A DNA stretch of 42,095 nucleotides from a virus, in the IMG/VR virus record IMGVR_UViG_3300042289_001213, positions 1-42,095 of that record; one strand, written 5' to 3'. Below the pieces are notes generated by a model. That model ran no database searches. It was not told the DNA's origin and saw only the letters and a list, made by a program, of their open reading frames with translations. Positions 6,707-15,083 of this stretch are shown piece after piece. Position numbers and translations under genes: made by a program. Position 1 is the first letter of the stretch. Each line of letters starts with the position of its first letter.

Positions 6707-7361
6707 AACTCAACGCTACCATTACAAACAAGGAGCGGGGCGGGGTCAATTCGTACCCGCCACTGCCATTAAGTTCATGATGCAGCGCAACATTGAGGCG
6801 ACACAGGGGGATATTAAGACCATCGGGGAATTATTGGTCAATGGTAAAATATCCCTCTCAACTTGGGAAGAAATGACCGCGATCGCACTCAAAAACTTGC
6901 ATATTCAATCATACCTACTTGGTCGCGGTGGTAAAGGTTCTATGAATCAACGGGACTATGGATTAATTGGCAATCGACTCAAAAAGGAATACAAATATTT
7001 GAGGGAATTTGCTAAGGAAATCCAAACTACCGGAGTTAGCAAAGCTGATTTCTTTAGGCGATTAGAGATGTATAGCAACGCCGGATCAGGTCAACACGAA
7101 AAAGCCCGAACTGAAGGACACAAGAAAGCGGGTTATTCTTGGGAGTGTAGGGTCAGAACCAAAAAGGAATCTTGCCAACCTTGCATAACTTATGAAGGCA
7201 TGGGGTGGCAACCTATAGACACACTTCCCAACCCTACGGAGCGGTGCGAATGCGGATCAAATTGTGGTTGCACCAAGAAATTCGCCAAAGAAAAACCGCG
7301 AGATTTTGTCAAGCGGTTTGGGACTTTTGATTGTGCCAACTTTAGTCAAAAGTTAGGGTAA
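6684..7361 (+). CDS. Minor head protein-like (phage head morphogenesis type)
   Basis: The frame is open from a TTG at 6660. I prefer the ATG at 6684 (225 residues), preceded by a GGCACGGG stretch. The C-terminal half has features common in SPP1 gp7/Mu F-type minor head proteins: an H-x-KARTEGHKKAG helix followed by a cysteine-rich segment (ESCQPCITYEG, then RCECGSNCGC) and PNPTERC. The N-terminal part is basic and rich in Gly and Gln. Its place just before the protease-like and capsid genes fits. Recognition is by motif style only. Confidence 0.5.
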   Translation: MDYLFNPKTQRYHYKQGAGRGQFVPATAIKFMMQRNIEATQGDIKTIGELLVNGKISLSTWEEMTAIALKNLHIQSYLLGRGGKGSMNQRDYGLIGNRLKKEYKYLREFAKEIQTTGVSKADFFRRLEMYSNAGSGQHEKARTEGHKKAGYSWECRVRTKKESCQPCITYEGMGWQPIDTLPNPTERCECGSNCGCTKKFAKEKPRDFVKRFGTFDCANFSQKLG

Positions 7362-7542
7362 CGGCGGCGGTTGTGCCACCAAGTACAGCCTCGCCCGATG
7401 TGGGTACAATGGCAATGGTGGCAACTTCGGGAGTGCCCGCAAAGGTTACAGTTATCACCCCGACTTCAGCTAATCGACCATTTGACCCGCGAGAAGAAAT
7501 GATAATTTCTTGGGGGTTATTTTTATCAACATGAACAGCCAT
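7342..7542 (-). CDS. Small beta-rich hypothetical protein
   Basis: Encodes 66 residues rich in Val, Ala, Thr and Gly, with alternating hydrophobics (VGVITVTFAG, ATIAIVPTSG, AAVTLTFD) that suggest a small beta-sandwich. It has a strong ribosome binding site (ATAGGAG, about 6 bases before the ATG). It is the only minus-strand gene within this head cluster apart from the repressor at 8306. Its 3' end overlaps the convergent minor head gene by 20 bases. It could be a structural or decoration protein; no family is recognised. Confidence 0.55.
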   Translation of the reverse strand: MAVHVDKNNPQEIIISSRGSNGRLAEVGVITVTFAGTPEVATIAIVPTSGEAVLGGTTAAVTLTFD

Positions 7543-7613
7543 GACTTTCTCCTATGTAGTTTGTTTTAAACTAGAATTGATTTAACCTTATTGTATTAGA
7601 AATCCCTACAAAT

Positions 7614-8291
7614 ATGTTTGCAACATCAAATATTCAAGCAAATCCCAGAATTGGCTTTCCCCATCCCACACCTGAAGAAATGGAGAAGATTAAGCAATTC
7701 TCTAATGCTGAACCCCATCAGATTGTTGTTGTAGAAATTATGGCTGCTGACAATTTGATGAACAGGAGTCGGGGTAAGTGGTCTTTGGATTCCCTGAGAA
7801 GTCTAGCGATGTTAGCACCTGGAATCACTCTAACCCTAGATCACGACTGGGAAAATATCAGCAAAGTTCAGGGACGGGTATTTTCTGCTGAGTTTGAATC
7901 AGAGGAAGAAACCCCGTTTGAGGAACTGACAAAAGCGGGGAATTTTGATTTAAACCGATGGATTGTTGCCGATGAAGGTTATGCAAAATTAGAGTTAAAA
8001 GCGTTCGTTTCTGTTGATTCTCCTATCTTAGAATCCCTTTGGATGGGAACTATTTGTTATGTGTCTTTAGGACATTTCACAATAGAGGATCTATGGTGTC
8101 CGTTGTGCGACTGCTCATTTTATGACGCAGCTTGTCCCCATCTTATCCCATCCCTAGTAGAACCAGATACCGAAATAACAGCCCCATTTTATATCAGGAA
8201 AGGCTCTAAAGATTTGGGAGAAGTTAGTCTAGTTCTAATCCCAAATCTACCAGGTGCTAAGGTTGAGCTACCAGAAAATTATGATCATTGA
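7614..8291 (+). CDS. Prohead protease-like protein
   Basis: Encodes 225 residues. The segment GKWSLDSLRSLAMLAPG then LTLDHDW (H77) and VQGRVF, followed by a YVSLGHF strand (S151), follows the His-Ser layout of phage prohead proteases. After it come C162, C165, C167, C174 and H176 (CPLCDC...CPH), a metal-binding insertion seen in several phage proteins at this position. It directly precedes the capsid gene apart from the repressor, which supports a role in capsid maturation. The N-terminal ~35 residues are variable. The catalytic assignment is inferred from pattern, not alignment. Confidence 0.6.
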   Translation: MFATSNIQANPRIGFPHPTPEEMEKIKQFSNAEPHQIVVVEIMAADNLMNRSRGKWSLDSLRSLAMLAPGITLTLDHDWENISKVQGRVFSAEFESEEETPFEELTKAGNFDLNRWIVADEGYAKLELKAFVSVDSPILESLWMGTICYVSLGHFTIEDLWCPLCDCSFYDAACPHLIPSLVEPDTEITAPFYIRKGSKDLGEVSLVLIPNLPGAKVELPENYDH

Positions 8292-8305
8292 TAGAACCAA
8301 TCAAT

Positions 8306-8557
8306 TTATTGATAGAACCAATTAATCGGATGATTGACAACCTTGGCTATCCTCTCAAGCCGATCACAAGATGGGACTGACAGGTCATGCTCATATCTAT
8401 GAATACTCAATCGGGCAATATCTGCCCTTTTCCCTAGCGTTTCCTGGGATAAGTTGGCTCGGTTTCTGGCAATTAATATCAATTCTCCTAAGCTAAATTC
8501 GTTTATATTATCCTCGGAGCCACTAGGAATATTGTGGCTTTTGGGCTTCGTTTGCAT
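8306..8557 (-). CDS. XRE-family (Cro/CI-type) repressor
   Basis: Encodes 83 residues. Residues 22-80 are a complete HTH_3 domain: LGELILIARNRANLSQETLGKRADIARLSIHRYE..., then SCDRLERIAKVVNHPINWF. There is no dimerisation or peptidase domain, so it is Cro-sized. The start has GGGGGTAGGT before the ATG. Upstream, two TATCACTTC boxes exactly 20 bases apart lie between it and the major capsid gene; they are the likely operators, so this protein probably controls itself and possibly late head genes. It is convergent with the protease-like gene. Confidence 0.85.
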   Translation of the reverse strand: MQTKPKSHNIPSGSEDNINEFSLGELILIARNRANLSQETLGKRADIARLSIHRYEHDLSVPSCDRLERIAKVVNHPINWFYQ

Positions 8558-8644
8558 ACCTACCCCCTCAATCTATATCACTTCTGAATAAATTGTATCA
8601 CTTCGCTTAAACGCTTGGGATAAACTCAGAATTGCATACCTACC
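8552..8644. promoter_or_regulatory. Repressor operator/promoter region with two repeat pairs
   Basis: Between the XRE gene and the capsid gene, TATCACTTC occurs at 8576-8584 and 8596-8604 (20 bases apart, two helical turns). On the minus strand each forms GAAGTGATA(C/T)A, overlapping a -10-like box. A second pair, TTGCATACCTACC, is at 8552-8564 and 8632-8644; copy one includes the repressor start codon and its ribosome binding site. The arrangement suggests cooperative repressor binding or duplicated start regions. Confidence 0.5.
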
Positions 8645-8653
8645 AATCTTAAA

Positions 8654-10531
8654 ATGAAGCGTGCCTTAAATATATTAAAGGATACGTTTTCTGATAGTGA
8701 GTCGGGAGTGGAAACGGATGCAATCAAACGTTTAAATGCTGCAAAGCAAAAACGCAAGACCGATCAAGCTCCCAAGCCAGAAGACCTTCCAATTGAAAAT
8801 CCAACTATGGAAAAACCGAGTTTAATTGTCGGAAAAGATAATGCTGAAAGTCCAGTAGATGTTCCCGTTATTCAACCCCAAAAAGATCCTGTGATTGAAG
8901 TTGGGGAAGACGGAAAAACTGTTGAACTTGATATGGTGGCACTAAGATCCTTGATTCAGCAGAAAGAAAAAGCGCAAGCTGACAAGGATTCTGTGATTAT
9001 TCAGCAAGCTCTTGATGAACTTAAAAAAGCCAAAGAAGAAGCTGAACAAGTTAAAGATCAGTTGATTGAAGCTGAAAAAAGACATCAAGAAAGTATTAAA
9101 GAGGAGCGCAAAAAAACAGCAGATTGGACTCGGATTTTTGCTGATACAGGCTTTGATTTAAACGTTGTAGATCAAAACGTTCAACAAATTCAGTCAGATT
9201 ATAAACCCTCACCTTATCTGCAAGTAGAAGGTCGGACTCGCTCAATCTCAGGGCTTGATGCCTATAGAGAAGTTAAGCGTATCCTGGAAAGTAAAGCTGA
9301 TTGTCCTCTGTCTACTGCTGTTAATCCCTTGTCGGGTGAGATTGTAGAGTTTAAAGATACAGGAAATTTGGATAGATTTGTTCGTCAAAATAGAGATTCT
9401 ATTATTGATGGATTGGATCAACAAATGAAGCGTGGCGGTTTGTTGCAAGGGCGAAATTCAGATAATACCAGCCCTACAACTATTTCACCGTTTTTCCTGG
9501 AAACTTTAAGCGCGCTGACTCGCGTCAACCACTCTCCTGCTTTTATCTTCTGGCAATTTGCAAATCGCAATATTTCCTTGGGATATAACGTCGGAGACAC
9601 GATTCAAATCCCCCGAGTTAGATATTCTGCTTCGGCAACTTCTACTAATGCTTGGAAGTTAGATCCTTTAGTAGATATCACTGCCACGAATCAAGCTATT
9701 GAGGCGGGTCACGTCAAAGCGATTTTAGAGGAGTATGGTCTAGGCAAGGATGCTACCATGCCACCCCTCACCGTTGCTGAGTTCTATATGCGGACTTCCT
9801 TGATGGATTTGATGCCATTCATTGAGAGAAATCTTGGCTATAACTACAATCAGTTTGAAGACTTACTGATTCGTGAGCTATGGGGTGGTACTACTCGGAT
9901 TGTTTATAACGATAACGGTGTTGTGACAACGACCGTAGGCAACGTGAACGTGGGTGACAGTGGATTACTTAATCTCACTTTCTTGACCAACCTCTATGCT
10001 TACTGCTATGGGAGTCTCCAAATTCCCCCGCTTGATGATGGGCATTATATTCTAGTGACTAACCCATTCTCGGCTGCGGCACTGACCAATTCCCTACAAG
10101 AGAATAGTCGGTACACCTCCCGCGTGGCGATGAATGATTTAACGTCGCTTCTGAAACAGACCACGATGAATGATTTGGGAAGAACAGACGGATATCAGTT
10201 CAGCGTTGCCAACTTCCACATCTTTGTGTCAAACGCTTTTGGTGCAGGAATTGTAGGTACTGAGGGTGTGCAATCCGAGACTACCGGAGCAGGTGCTAAA
10301 ACCACTCGGTCATCCTTTGTCGCAGGGCGTGACACCATCGGGCGTTCAATCGCCATGCCGTTCACCATTAAACGAGCCAAAGAGGACGGTTTTGGACGGA
10401 TTAACCGATTCATCTGGAACTCGTATGAATGCGCGGCTGCTTTGGATGTAGATCCGGCTTCTAATCCCCCAATGTCTAACGATCAACAATTAAGAGTTGT
10501 TGAAGTTCGGACTCTTGACGTTGCTATTTAG
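8654..10531 (+). CDS. Major capsid protein, HK97-type with N-terminal scaffold domain
   Basis: Encodes 625 residues. The N-terminal third is acidic and includes a long coiled coil (about 95-157), like the delta/scaffolding domains cleaved from HK97-type capsid precursors. The capsid core follows from about residue 265 (ISPFFLETLSALTRV, then FIFWQFANRNISLGYNVGDTIQIPRVR-type strand) to the C terminus, which ends in an RVVEVRTLD strand. It lies downstream of the protease-like gene and upstream of connector genes. There is no clear Shine-Dalgarno sequence before the ATG, odd for so abundant a protein. The scaffold-plus-core layout is visible; the cleavage site is not predicted. Confidence 0.8.
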   Translation: MKRALNILKDTFSDSESGVETDAIKRLNAAKQKRKTDQAPKPEDLPIENPTMEKPSLIVGKDNAESPVDVPVIQPQKDPVIEVGEDGKTVELDMVALRSLIQQKEKAQADKDSVIIQQALDELKKAKEEAEQVKDQLIEAEKRHQESIKEERKKTADWTRIFADTGFDLNVVDQNVQQIQSDYKPSPYLQVEGRTRSISGLDAYREVKRILESKADCPLSTAVNPLSGEIVEFKDTGNLDRFVRQNRDSIIDGLDQQMKRGGLLQGRNSDNTSPTTISPFFLETLSALTRVNHSPAFIFWQFANRNISLGYNVGDTIQIPRVRYSASATSTNAWKLDPLVDITATNQAIEAGHVKAILEEYGLGKDATMPPLTVAEFYMRTSLMDLMPFIERNLGYNYNQFEDLLIRELWGGTTRIVYNDNGVVTTTVGNVNVGDSGLLNLTFLTNLYAYCYGSLQIPPLDDGHYILVTNPFSAAALTNSLQENSRYTSRVAMNDLTSLLKQTTMNDLGRTDGYQFSVANFHIFVSNAFGAGIVGTEGVQSETTGAGAKTTRSSFVAGRDTIGRSIAMPFTIKRAKEDGFGRINRFIWNSYECAAALDVDPASNPPMSNDQQLRVVEVRTLDVAI

Positions 10532-10543
10532 GAGCATAAATAA

Positions 10544-10783
10544 ATGGCAAGTTCAGAGAAAGAACCCATCAAGGAAACAATTTTAGATCCGGTACCAACT
10601 CAACCCAAAGCGGAGCCAAAACCGGAGACTAAAAAACAAGAAAAAGTCCAGGGCATTAAGCCTATTTATCCAAAATACGCTGGCTATTCCTGTCCCGTTT
10701 GTGGGTCAAAAAGACTGACGGATGATTCGGGAAAGTATATTTGTCCTGTCACCCCAAAACCATCTGATTGTCCGGTCAAATAG
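10544..10783 (+). CDS. Small zinc-ribbon protein
   Basis: Encodes 79 residues. It has a Lys/Pro/Glu-rich disordered N terminus (residues 1-45) and then CPVCGSKRL...KYICPV...DCPVK, a small zinc ribbon (CxxC ... C ... C). The ribosome binding site AGGAG is 10 bases upstream. It lies directly between capsid and connector genes and is probably a minor head component or assembly factor. Family not recognised. Confidence 0.6.
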   Translation: MASSEKEPIKETILDPVPTQPKAEPKPETKKQEKVQGIKPIYPKYAGYSCPVCGSKRLTDDSGKYICPVTPKPSDCPVK

Positions 10784-10792
10784 GGGGATTAA

Positions 10793-11200
10793 ATGCCCTT
10801 TACTTTAGAGGAAAAATGGGAAGTTTTGAGAATTTTACGAGTTGACATTTCCGAAGAAACGCCTGTAATGACTCTACTAGAAACCTTAGAAACTCGCTCT
10901 GAGGCTTGGGTTCAACAAACCCAAAAGCTAATTCTTAGAATCAAAGATTTTGAGGATAAATCAGACGAAGCGGCTACAGGATTAACCCGAGTAGATGTCA
11001 TTGAATGGAAAGAACATCGCAGGTGTGACATCGGTTATCACTTGGAAAAACTCAGACGAGAATTAGCCAAAACAATCGGCTACAAATCAATCTCTCAATT
11101 CAATCCCTTCTCAATAGGAGAAGATAATAATGGCTACAGGATCTTTTACCAATCTCGCTGCTCAGAAATATCTCGATCACATTTTTGGAGGCAACTCTAA
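10793..11200 (+). CDS. Head-tail connector-like protein
   Basis: Encodes 135 residues, mostly helical: an N-terminal VDISEETPVMTLLETLETRS segment, then helices with acidic and basic faces (WKEHRRCDIGYHLEKLRREL). Position after the capsid fits a small connector or adaptor. The ribosome binding site GGGGGA is present. Its last 71 bases overlap the next gene, whose own ribosome binding site lies inside this frame, so the last ~24 residues are dictated by the overlap and may not be functional. Confidence 0.5.
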   Translation: MPFTLEEKWEVLRILRVDISEETPVMTLLETLETRSEAWVQQTQKLILRIKDFEDKSDEAATGLTRVDVIEWKEHRRCDIGYHLEKLRRELAKTIGYKSISQFNPFSIGEDNNGYRIFYQSRCSEISRSHFWRQL

Positions 11201-11927
11201 AAGTTCACATTCTCCCTATTTGGCAGCGTTTATCACTACCCCATCGGTTAACGGCCCTGGGTCTGAACCTGCGGGCGGGGGATATAACCGAGTAGCACTG
11301 AATGGCACTTATTTTAGCGACTCAACAACGGGAACAATTACCCAGTTACTTGATATTACCTACCCCCGTGCCACCGCTAATTGGGGTCAAATTGTCGGAT
11401 TCGGTTTGTTCGATTCGTCTGTAGCGGGGAACTGTTACGTCTTTTGGCACGCCGAAGACGTTGAGACAATAATGGTACGCGATCGCCTAATCGTACTCGC
11501 AGGGGGATTGAATCATACCTTTATCTCTGGACTGTATAGCAATTATCTCAAGAATTTAATCTTGAATGACTGCTATAACATCAGTCCGATCCCCGTGTTC
11601 CCGACTATTTACGCAGCCCACTACCTGACAGCACCAACAGCAACCGCAGGGGGAACTGAACCCACGGTAGGGGGTTATACGCGTCAAGCTGTAGCCAATA
11701 GCGCAGTGAACTTTTCGCCGTGGTCAGGGGGTGAAAAACTCCTAAGCTCGGACATCTTGTTTCCTCTGGCAACAGCTAATCAAGGAACTCAGACCCATTT
11801 CGGTTGGCATGATTCTCAAACGGGCGGTCAATTTCTCGCAGGGGGTGCTTTGGATGTTGCCAAGGCTATTGATCTCAATGATCAATTCAAATTCCTAGCG
11901 GGTGAGATTACCCATACCTTAATTTAG
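11130..11927 (+). CDS. Structural protein with two tandem decoration/fibre-type domains
   Basis: Encodes 265 residues made of two related halves. Half one reads YLAAFITTPSV...GSEPAGGGYNRVAL...LDITYPRATANWGQIVGFGLFDS; half two reads YAAHYLTAPTA...GTEPTVGGYTRQAV...DILFPLATANQGTQTHFGWHDS. The TANWG..FG.FD signature occurs in many phage virion surface proteins. The duplication is internal to the gene. The start is supported by AGGAGA. It probably decorates the capsid or tail. The domain call is confident; its location on the particle is inferred. Confidence 0.65.
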   Translation: MATGSFTNLAAQKYLDHIFGGNSKSSHSPYLAAFITTPSVNGPGSEPAGGGYNRVALNGTYFSDSTTGTITQLLDITYPRATANWGQIVGFGLFDSSVAGNCYVFWHAEDVETIMVRDRLIVLAGGLNHTFISGLYSNYLKNLILNDCYNISPIPVFPTIYAAHYLTAPTATAGGTEPTVGGYTRQAVANSAVNFSPWSGGEKLLSSDILFPLATANQGTQTHFGWHDSQTGGQFLAGGALDVAKAIDLNDQFKFLAGEITHTLI

Positions 11928-11936
11928 GAGGGAATT

Positions 11937-12602
11937 ATGCCACTAATTTTAGGTTCGGCAACAATTCCGGTGGTTAGTCAAACCGCAGAAGTCGCGGCTC
12001 TGGATTTGGTAAGGGAGCGCGGTGCCTTAATCCGAATGGATGCAGTCACCCAAACAGCATCCGCAACTACAGGGCGTGATCGTTCCCCTTTGATAACAAC
12101 GGCTTTTAGTTTGTTAAAAATAACTATTAACAAATATGAGAGACACCGCCACGGAATTGCTGAGATTAACCCAGAAACGGAAACCACCGTAGTCCCTTGG
12201 GTGTTTTCTCCATCTGTTCCGGCTCCAAAAGTTGAGTTATTTGTTGATGATTTAGTCCCTATTGAATCCTCAACAATCAAGAAAGGTGCTAGTTTCAATC
12301 TGACTTATATCTTGACAGGATATCGTCTAGGTTATCTCTTTGCAGAATTTGAGATTTTAACACTAGGAAATACACCCGTTATTAGTAAAAAAGTTGAACT
12401 AATGCCCGGTGGGATTTCTGAGGATGACACCACAATTTTAGCCAATGGAGAGGAACAAATCATTGGGACTGTGTTCATTCTCCCTCACGAAACCCAAAAT
12501 ATTCCAGGGGATGAGTGCAAATATTCCTTTAGAGTTGGCAACAAATCAACCCGAAAATATCAACCCATTTGTGGTTATTTGAGGTTTGATTGCGATGGTT
12601 GA
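11937..12602 (+). CDS. Hypothetical structural protein
   Basis: Encodes 221 residues with a strong ribosome binding site (AGGAGG). The first ~85 residues are Ala/Thr-rich with a basic segment (INKYERHRHG). The rest looks like beta-sandwich strands (PAPKVELFVDD, GASFNLTYIL, CKYSFRVGNKS). It is likely a virion or head-tail joining protein given its neighbours. Family not recognised. Confidence 0.5.
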   Translation: MPLILGSATIPVVSQTAEVAALDLVRERGALIRMDAVTQTASATTGRDRSPLITTAFSLLKITINKYERHRHGIAEINPETETTVVPWVFSPSVPAPKVELFVDDLVPIESSTIKKGASFNLTYILTGYRLGYLFAEFEILTLGNTPVISKKVELMPGGISEDDTTILANGEEQIIGTVFILPHETQNIPGDECKYSFRVGNKSTRKYQPICGYLRFDCDG

Positions 12603-13014
12603 ATCTTTGCTTGATATGAGTTTCAAGTTTGAAAGAACTGGTCAGGGTGTTAATGACAACGTTAATCCTGAGTTCCCTAGACAAGATACCGTGATTTTAA
12701 AGGGAACTATAACCGGGGGAAGTTTAACCGGATTAGTGGTTAAAGGAACTCTTAAACTTGTTCCTCAAAATGTTGTTATCGCATCAAAAACCATCACCGC
12801 AGGGGTGACAATTGTTGATGTTAATAACTTCGTGAAAAAGGTAACTGTAATTATTGCAGACCCCGAAGACTCGGAAGGTTTAGAACCTGGGCAACAATTT
12901 GTTTTTGATGTTCAGGCAACAACAACCGGAACACCCCCAATCGTTCGGACGGTTAAAGGTAGATTCAAAATTACCGAAGACTACACATTAACCGTTCCAA
13001 CTCCCACACCTTAA
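12595..13014 (+). CDS. Hypothetical beta-rich structural protein
   Basis: The frame is open from a TTG at 12586. The ATG at 12595, with GAGG ten bases upstream, is preferred (139 residues). Strand-rich Ig-like sequence (DTVILKGTITGG, GLVVKGTLKLVP, FVFDVQATTTG) ends in a proline/threonine tail. It overlaps the previous gene by 8 bases. Its shape resembles the C-terminal half of the upstream protein, so both may be one functional unit. Family not recognised. Confidence 0.5.
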   Translation: MVESLLDMSFKFERTGQGVNDNVNPEFPRQDTVILKGTITGGSLTGLVVKGTLKLVPQNVVIASKTITAGVTIVDVNNFVKKVTVIIADPEDSEGLEPGQQFVFDVQATTTGTPPIVRTVKGRFKITEDYTLTVPTPTP

Positions 13015-13033
13015 TCAATAATAGGAGAACAAA

Positions 13034-13786
13034 ATGTCAACAAATAAACCGTTTTACTTAGCAGGAACTCAAGGTGAAGGTACACGGATCTGGGTTGCAC
13101 CCGTACCTTGTTCTTTGATTGCACCTCAATCTGGCACTTTCACTGTAGCAACAGGGGGAGCGGATGCGGGGGATACCTCAATTCCCATCACGGCTGCAAC
13201 ATTTCTAACCCGTCCCGAAGTAACTTCCCCTTTCCTGCTGTTTAAAGACTCAGTTACAGGTGAAGAAACCTTGGTAGAGGTTAATGGAAATATCACGGCG
13301 GGTGCTACATCGATCACGGTCAAAGCATTACCCAAAAACATCACAGCCGCGTCAACTGCGGTATGGCCGACTAAATTGGGCGGGCGGTCAACGGTCAACA
13401 ATAGTTCTGAAGATGACGAAACCGAACTGGAAAACTTTGATAACGACGGATGGAGAGACTATGCTAAAACTTCATTAGGTCAAACCATCACCACAACGGG
13501 GATGTTTATGAACCTTGATGCAGGTTATATGAACGTCAAAAAAGCAAGGCTGCAATATCAAGTCGGCGCACCTGGAAAAGTATTTTTAAAAGTAGCTTAC
13601 CCGACCCCAACTTGCCCTGGTGACACCGCCTATACTTCTGGGTTTATTTATTCAGGAATTGCTAATATTACCTCTGATCCGATTGAGTCATCTTCCAAAG
13701 GAATCATTATGGGGAATATTGACTTTAAATATTGCGGTATCGTTACCGTAACCTTTAATGGATCTCCATTAGTTGTAACAGTTTAA
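13034..13786 (+). CDS. Major tail (tube) protein
   Basis: Encodes 250 residues with a strong ribosome binding site (AGGAGA). The sequence is rich in Gly, Thr and beta strands: an N-terminal FYLAGTQGEGTRIWVAP segment, an inserted region with repeated AGDTSIPIT / AGATSITVK motifs (residues about 43-95), then DNDGWRDYAKTSLGQTITTTGMF and a C-terminal IDFKYCGIVTVTFNG strand. This plan, and its place immediately before the frameshifted chaperone pair, fit a siphovirus tail tube protein. Confidence 0.7.
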   Translation: MSTNKPFYLAGTQGEGTRIWVAPVPCSLIAPQSGTFTVATGGADAGDTSIPITAATFLTRPEVTSPFLLFKDSVTGEETLVEVNGNITAGATSITVKALPKNITAASTAVWPTKLGGRSTVNNSSEDDETELENFDNDGWRDYAKTSLGQTITTTGMFMNLDAGYMNVKKARLQYQVGAPGKVFLKVAYPTPTCPGDTAYTSGFIYSGIANITSDPIESSSKGIIMGNIDFKYCGIVTVTFNGSPLVVTV

Positions 13787-13812
13787 TAAAGGGAGTTTAC
13801 AAAGGATTTATT

Positions 13813-14562
13813 ATGGGTTTACCGTTTTTTCTTCAGTCAAAACGTAGCAATGAAAGCTATGAAGAAATTCAGGGGGTGAAGTTTTTTGTCCATAAAGGTG
13901 AGAAGGGTAAAAACGCTTTACTCGCTAGTGAACAAGCTAGAATTGACGAGGTTTCCGATAAATTTTCCCCTGGTTTTACCTTGGTGGCAAAGTTAGCTCG
14001 GACTATTGCCGAAGCCGAAAAAATCAAGCTCACAAAAGCCTACGAAGTTATTACTTCATCATCAGAAGAAAATGACAATAGTGAGATTGACTATCAGGAG
14101 ATTCGGCTAAAATACGCTTCTGATATTGGGGAGATGTCAGTACAATTAGATCGGGAATCATCTGCTAAGAAAATGGCAGTTTGTACCGTTGCAATTGCTA
14201 ATCGGTGTTGGCAATCCCTAAAGGATGAATTTGATTTGTTGTCAGATGACAGCCCTGAACGTTCCTCTCTATTAGGTGCGATTCAAGAGATTAAGAAATG
14301 GTCTGATTCTGATACCGAAAATCGGTTGAGTTGGGGCTACATTGAGGATGTTTGGGCTTTTATTGAACGGCAACGGAACGGCGGTAAAGACCCCGACGCT
14401 GTGACAACAGAAGCCAAGGAAATCACTGAGGAAGATATAAAAAAGGCTTCCGAAGAACCAGTAGAACTGATTGGGGAGAAATCTATTGGAGAATCCAAAG
14501 GCTCTGGCCGTCAGAAATCCGATTCAAGTCAGAAAACTTTGGCAACCAGCCAGTCTGGTTGA
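13813..14562 (+). CDS. Tail assembly chaperone (G-type, pre-frameshift)
   Basis: Encodes 249 residues if translated without frameshift. It is mainly helical and acidic (e.g. EEIQGVKFFVHKGEKG, then SPGFTLVAKLARTIAEAEKIKL). It follows the tail tube gene as gpG does in lambda-like phages. At codon 210-211 the RNA reads A_AAA_AAG in the zero frame, and the -1 frame is open from 14430 to 15083, so a fraction of ribosomes should make a G-T fusion of about 423 residues. The 38 residues after the slip site are low-complexity (Ser, Lys, Gly), as expected of sequence constrained mainly by the other frame. Unusually, the tape measure does not follow on this strand. Confidence 0.75.
   Translation: MGLPFFLQSKRSNESYEEIQGVKFFVHKGEKGKNALLASEQARIDEVSDKFSPGFTLVAKLARTIAEAEKIKLTKAYEVITSSSEENDNSEIDYQEIRLKYASDIGEMSVQLDRESSAKKMAVCTVAIANRCWQSLKDEFDLLSDDSPERSSLLGAIQEIKKWSDSDTENRLSWGYIEDVWAFIERQRNGGKDPDAVTTEAKEITEEDIKKASEEPVELIGEKSIGESKGSGRQKSDSSQKTLATSQSG
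14439..14445 (+). other. Programmed -1 ribosomal frameshift site A_AAA_AAG
   Basis: The heptamer AAAAAAG is phased as A_AAA_AAG in the upstream chaperone frame (Ile-Lys-Lys), identical to the E. coli dnaX slip site. A Shine-Dalgarno-like GAGGAAG lies at 14428-14434, a few bases upstream, where the dnaX stimulator sits. The -1 frame becomes open just before this point (last stop TGA at 14427). No obvious downstream stem-loop was identified by eye. Confidence 0.8.
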
Positions 14563-15083
14563 TCCTTAACGCTTTAGAGTACGGGGAGAAATTCGAGAGG
14601 GAGCGATTACACTTTGAGGAAATTGCAATCGCTCAACTCTCATCCCTTCTCTATAGATTTAACGTCACGAAACCCCCCTACAAAAGCACTGAGGATTTCT
14701 GTTTCTTCAAATCCCAAGATAAGAAATTCTCAACGGCTTGCTGCAACACATTCCAGTCATTGTTAGACTCTCAAAAAATTCCATCATGGGCTATTCCTGA
14801 GATGCCCTCGATGGAATTATTAGAGGGAGTTACGGATGGCAAGGCTAAACCTCCTAGGGCATTTATCGCGGTGGGAATACTATTGCTTTGTCCTGAGATT
14901 ATTAATCTTGAGTGGGTACAATGCGACATCGCGGTATTTGATTCCCATATCAAGCCAGGGGTTCATGTTGTCTATGACTGCGACACCCGCCAAGCCTATC
15001 GAATTGAAATTCCTGAAGATGCCAAAAACTATGAAGTTAACTTGGCTTGTGAACTAATCAGAGAAGGGGCTATTTATGGTTAG
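14445..15083 (+). CDS. Tail assembly chaperone T part, made by -1 frameshift
   Basis: Continues from the slip site in the -1 frame for about 212 residues. The segment between 14445 and 14559 reads as ordinary protein (IQRLWPSEIRF, FGNQPVWLILNALEYGEK). Its only nearby start candidate is a TTG at 14559 without a ribosome binding site, so independent translation is unlikely. The C-terminal part has Cys- and Asp-rich strands (CDIAVFDSHIKPGVHVVYDCD). In lambda the T domain of gpG-T binds tail tube and tape measure; the same role is inferred. Confidence 0.75.
   Translation, partial: GFRRTSRTDWGEIYWRIQRLWPSEIRFKSENFGNQPVWLILNALEYGEKFERERLHFEEIAIAQLSSLLYRFNVTKPPYKSTEDFCFFKSQDKKFSTACCNTFQSLLDSQKIPSWAIPEMPSMELLEGVTDGKAKPPRAFIAVGILLLCPEIINLEWVQCDIAVFDSHIKPGVHVVYDCDTRQAYRIEIPEDAKNYEVNLACELIREGAIYG

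Noticed and set aside
14559-15083. Independent gene starting at TTG 14559
   Set aside because: No ribosome binding site is present and the frame is open back to a perfect slippery sequence, so frameshifting explains it better.
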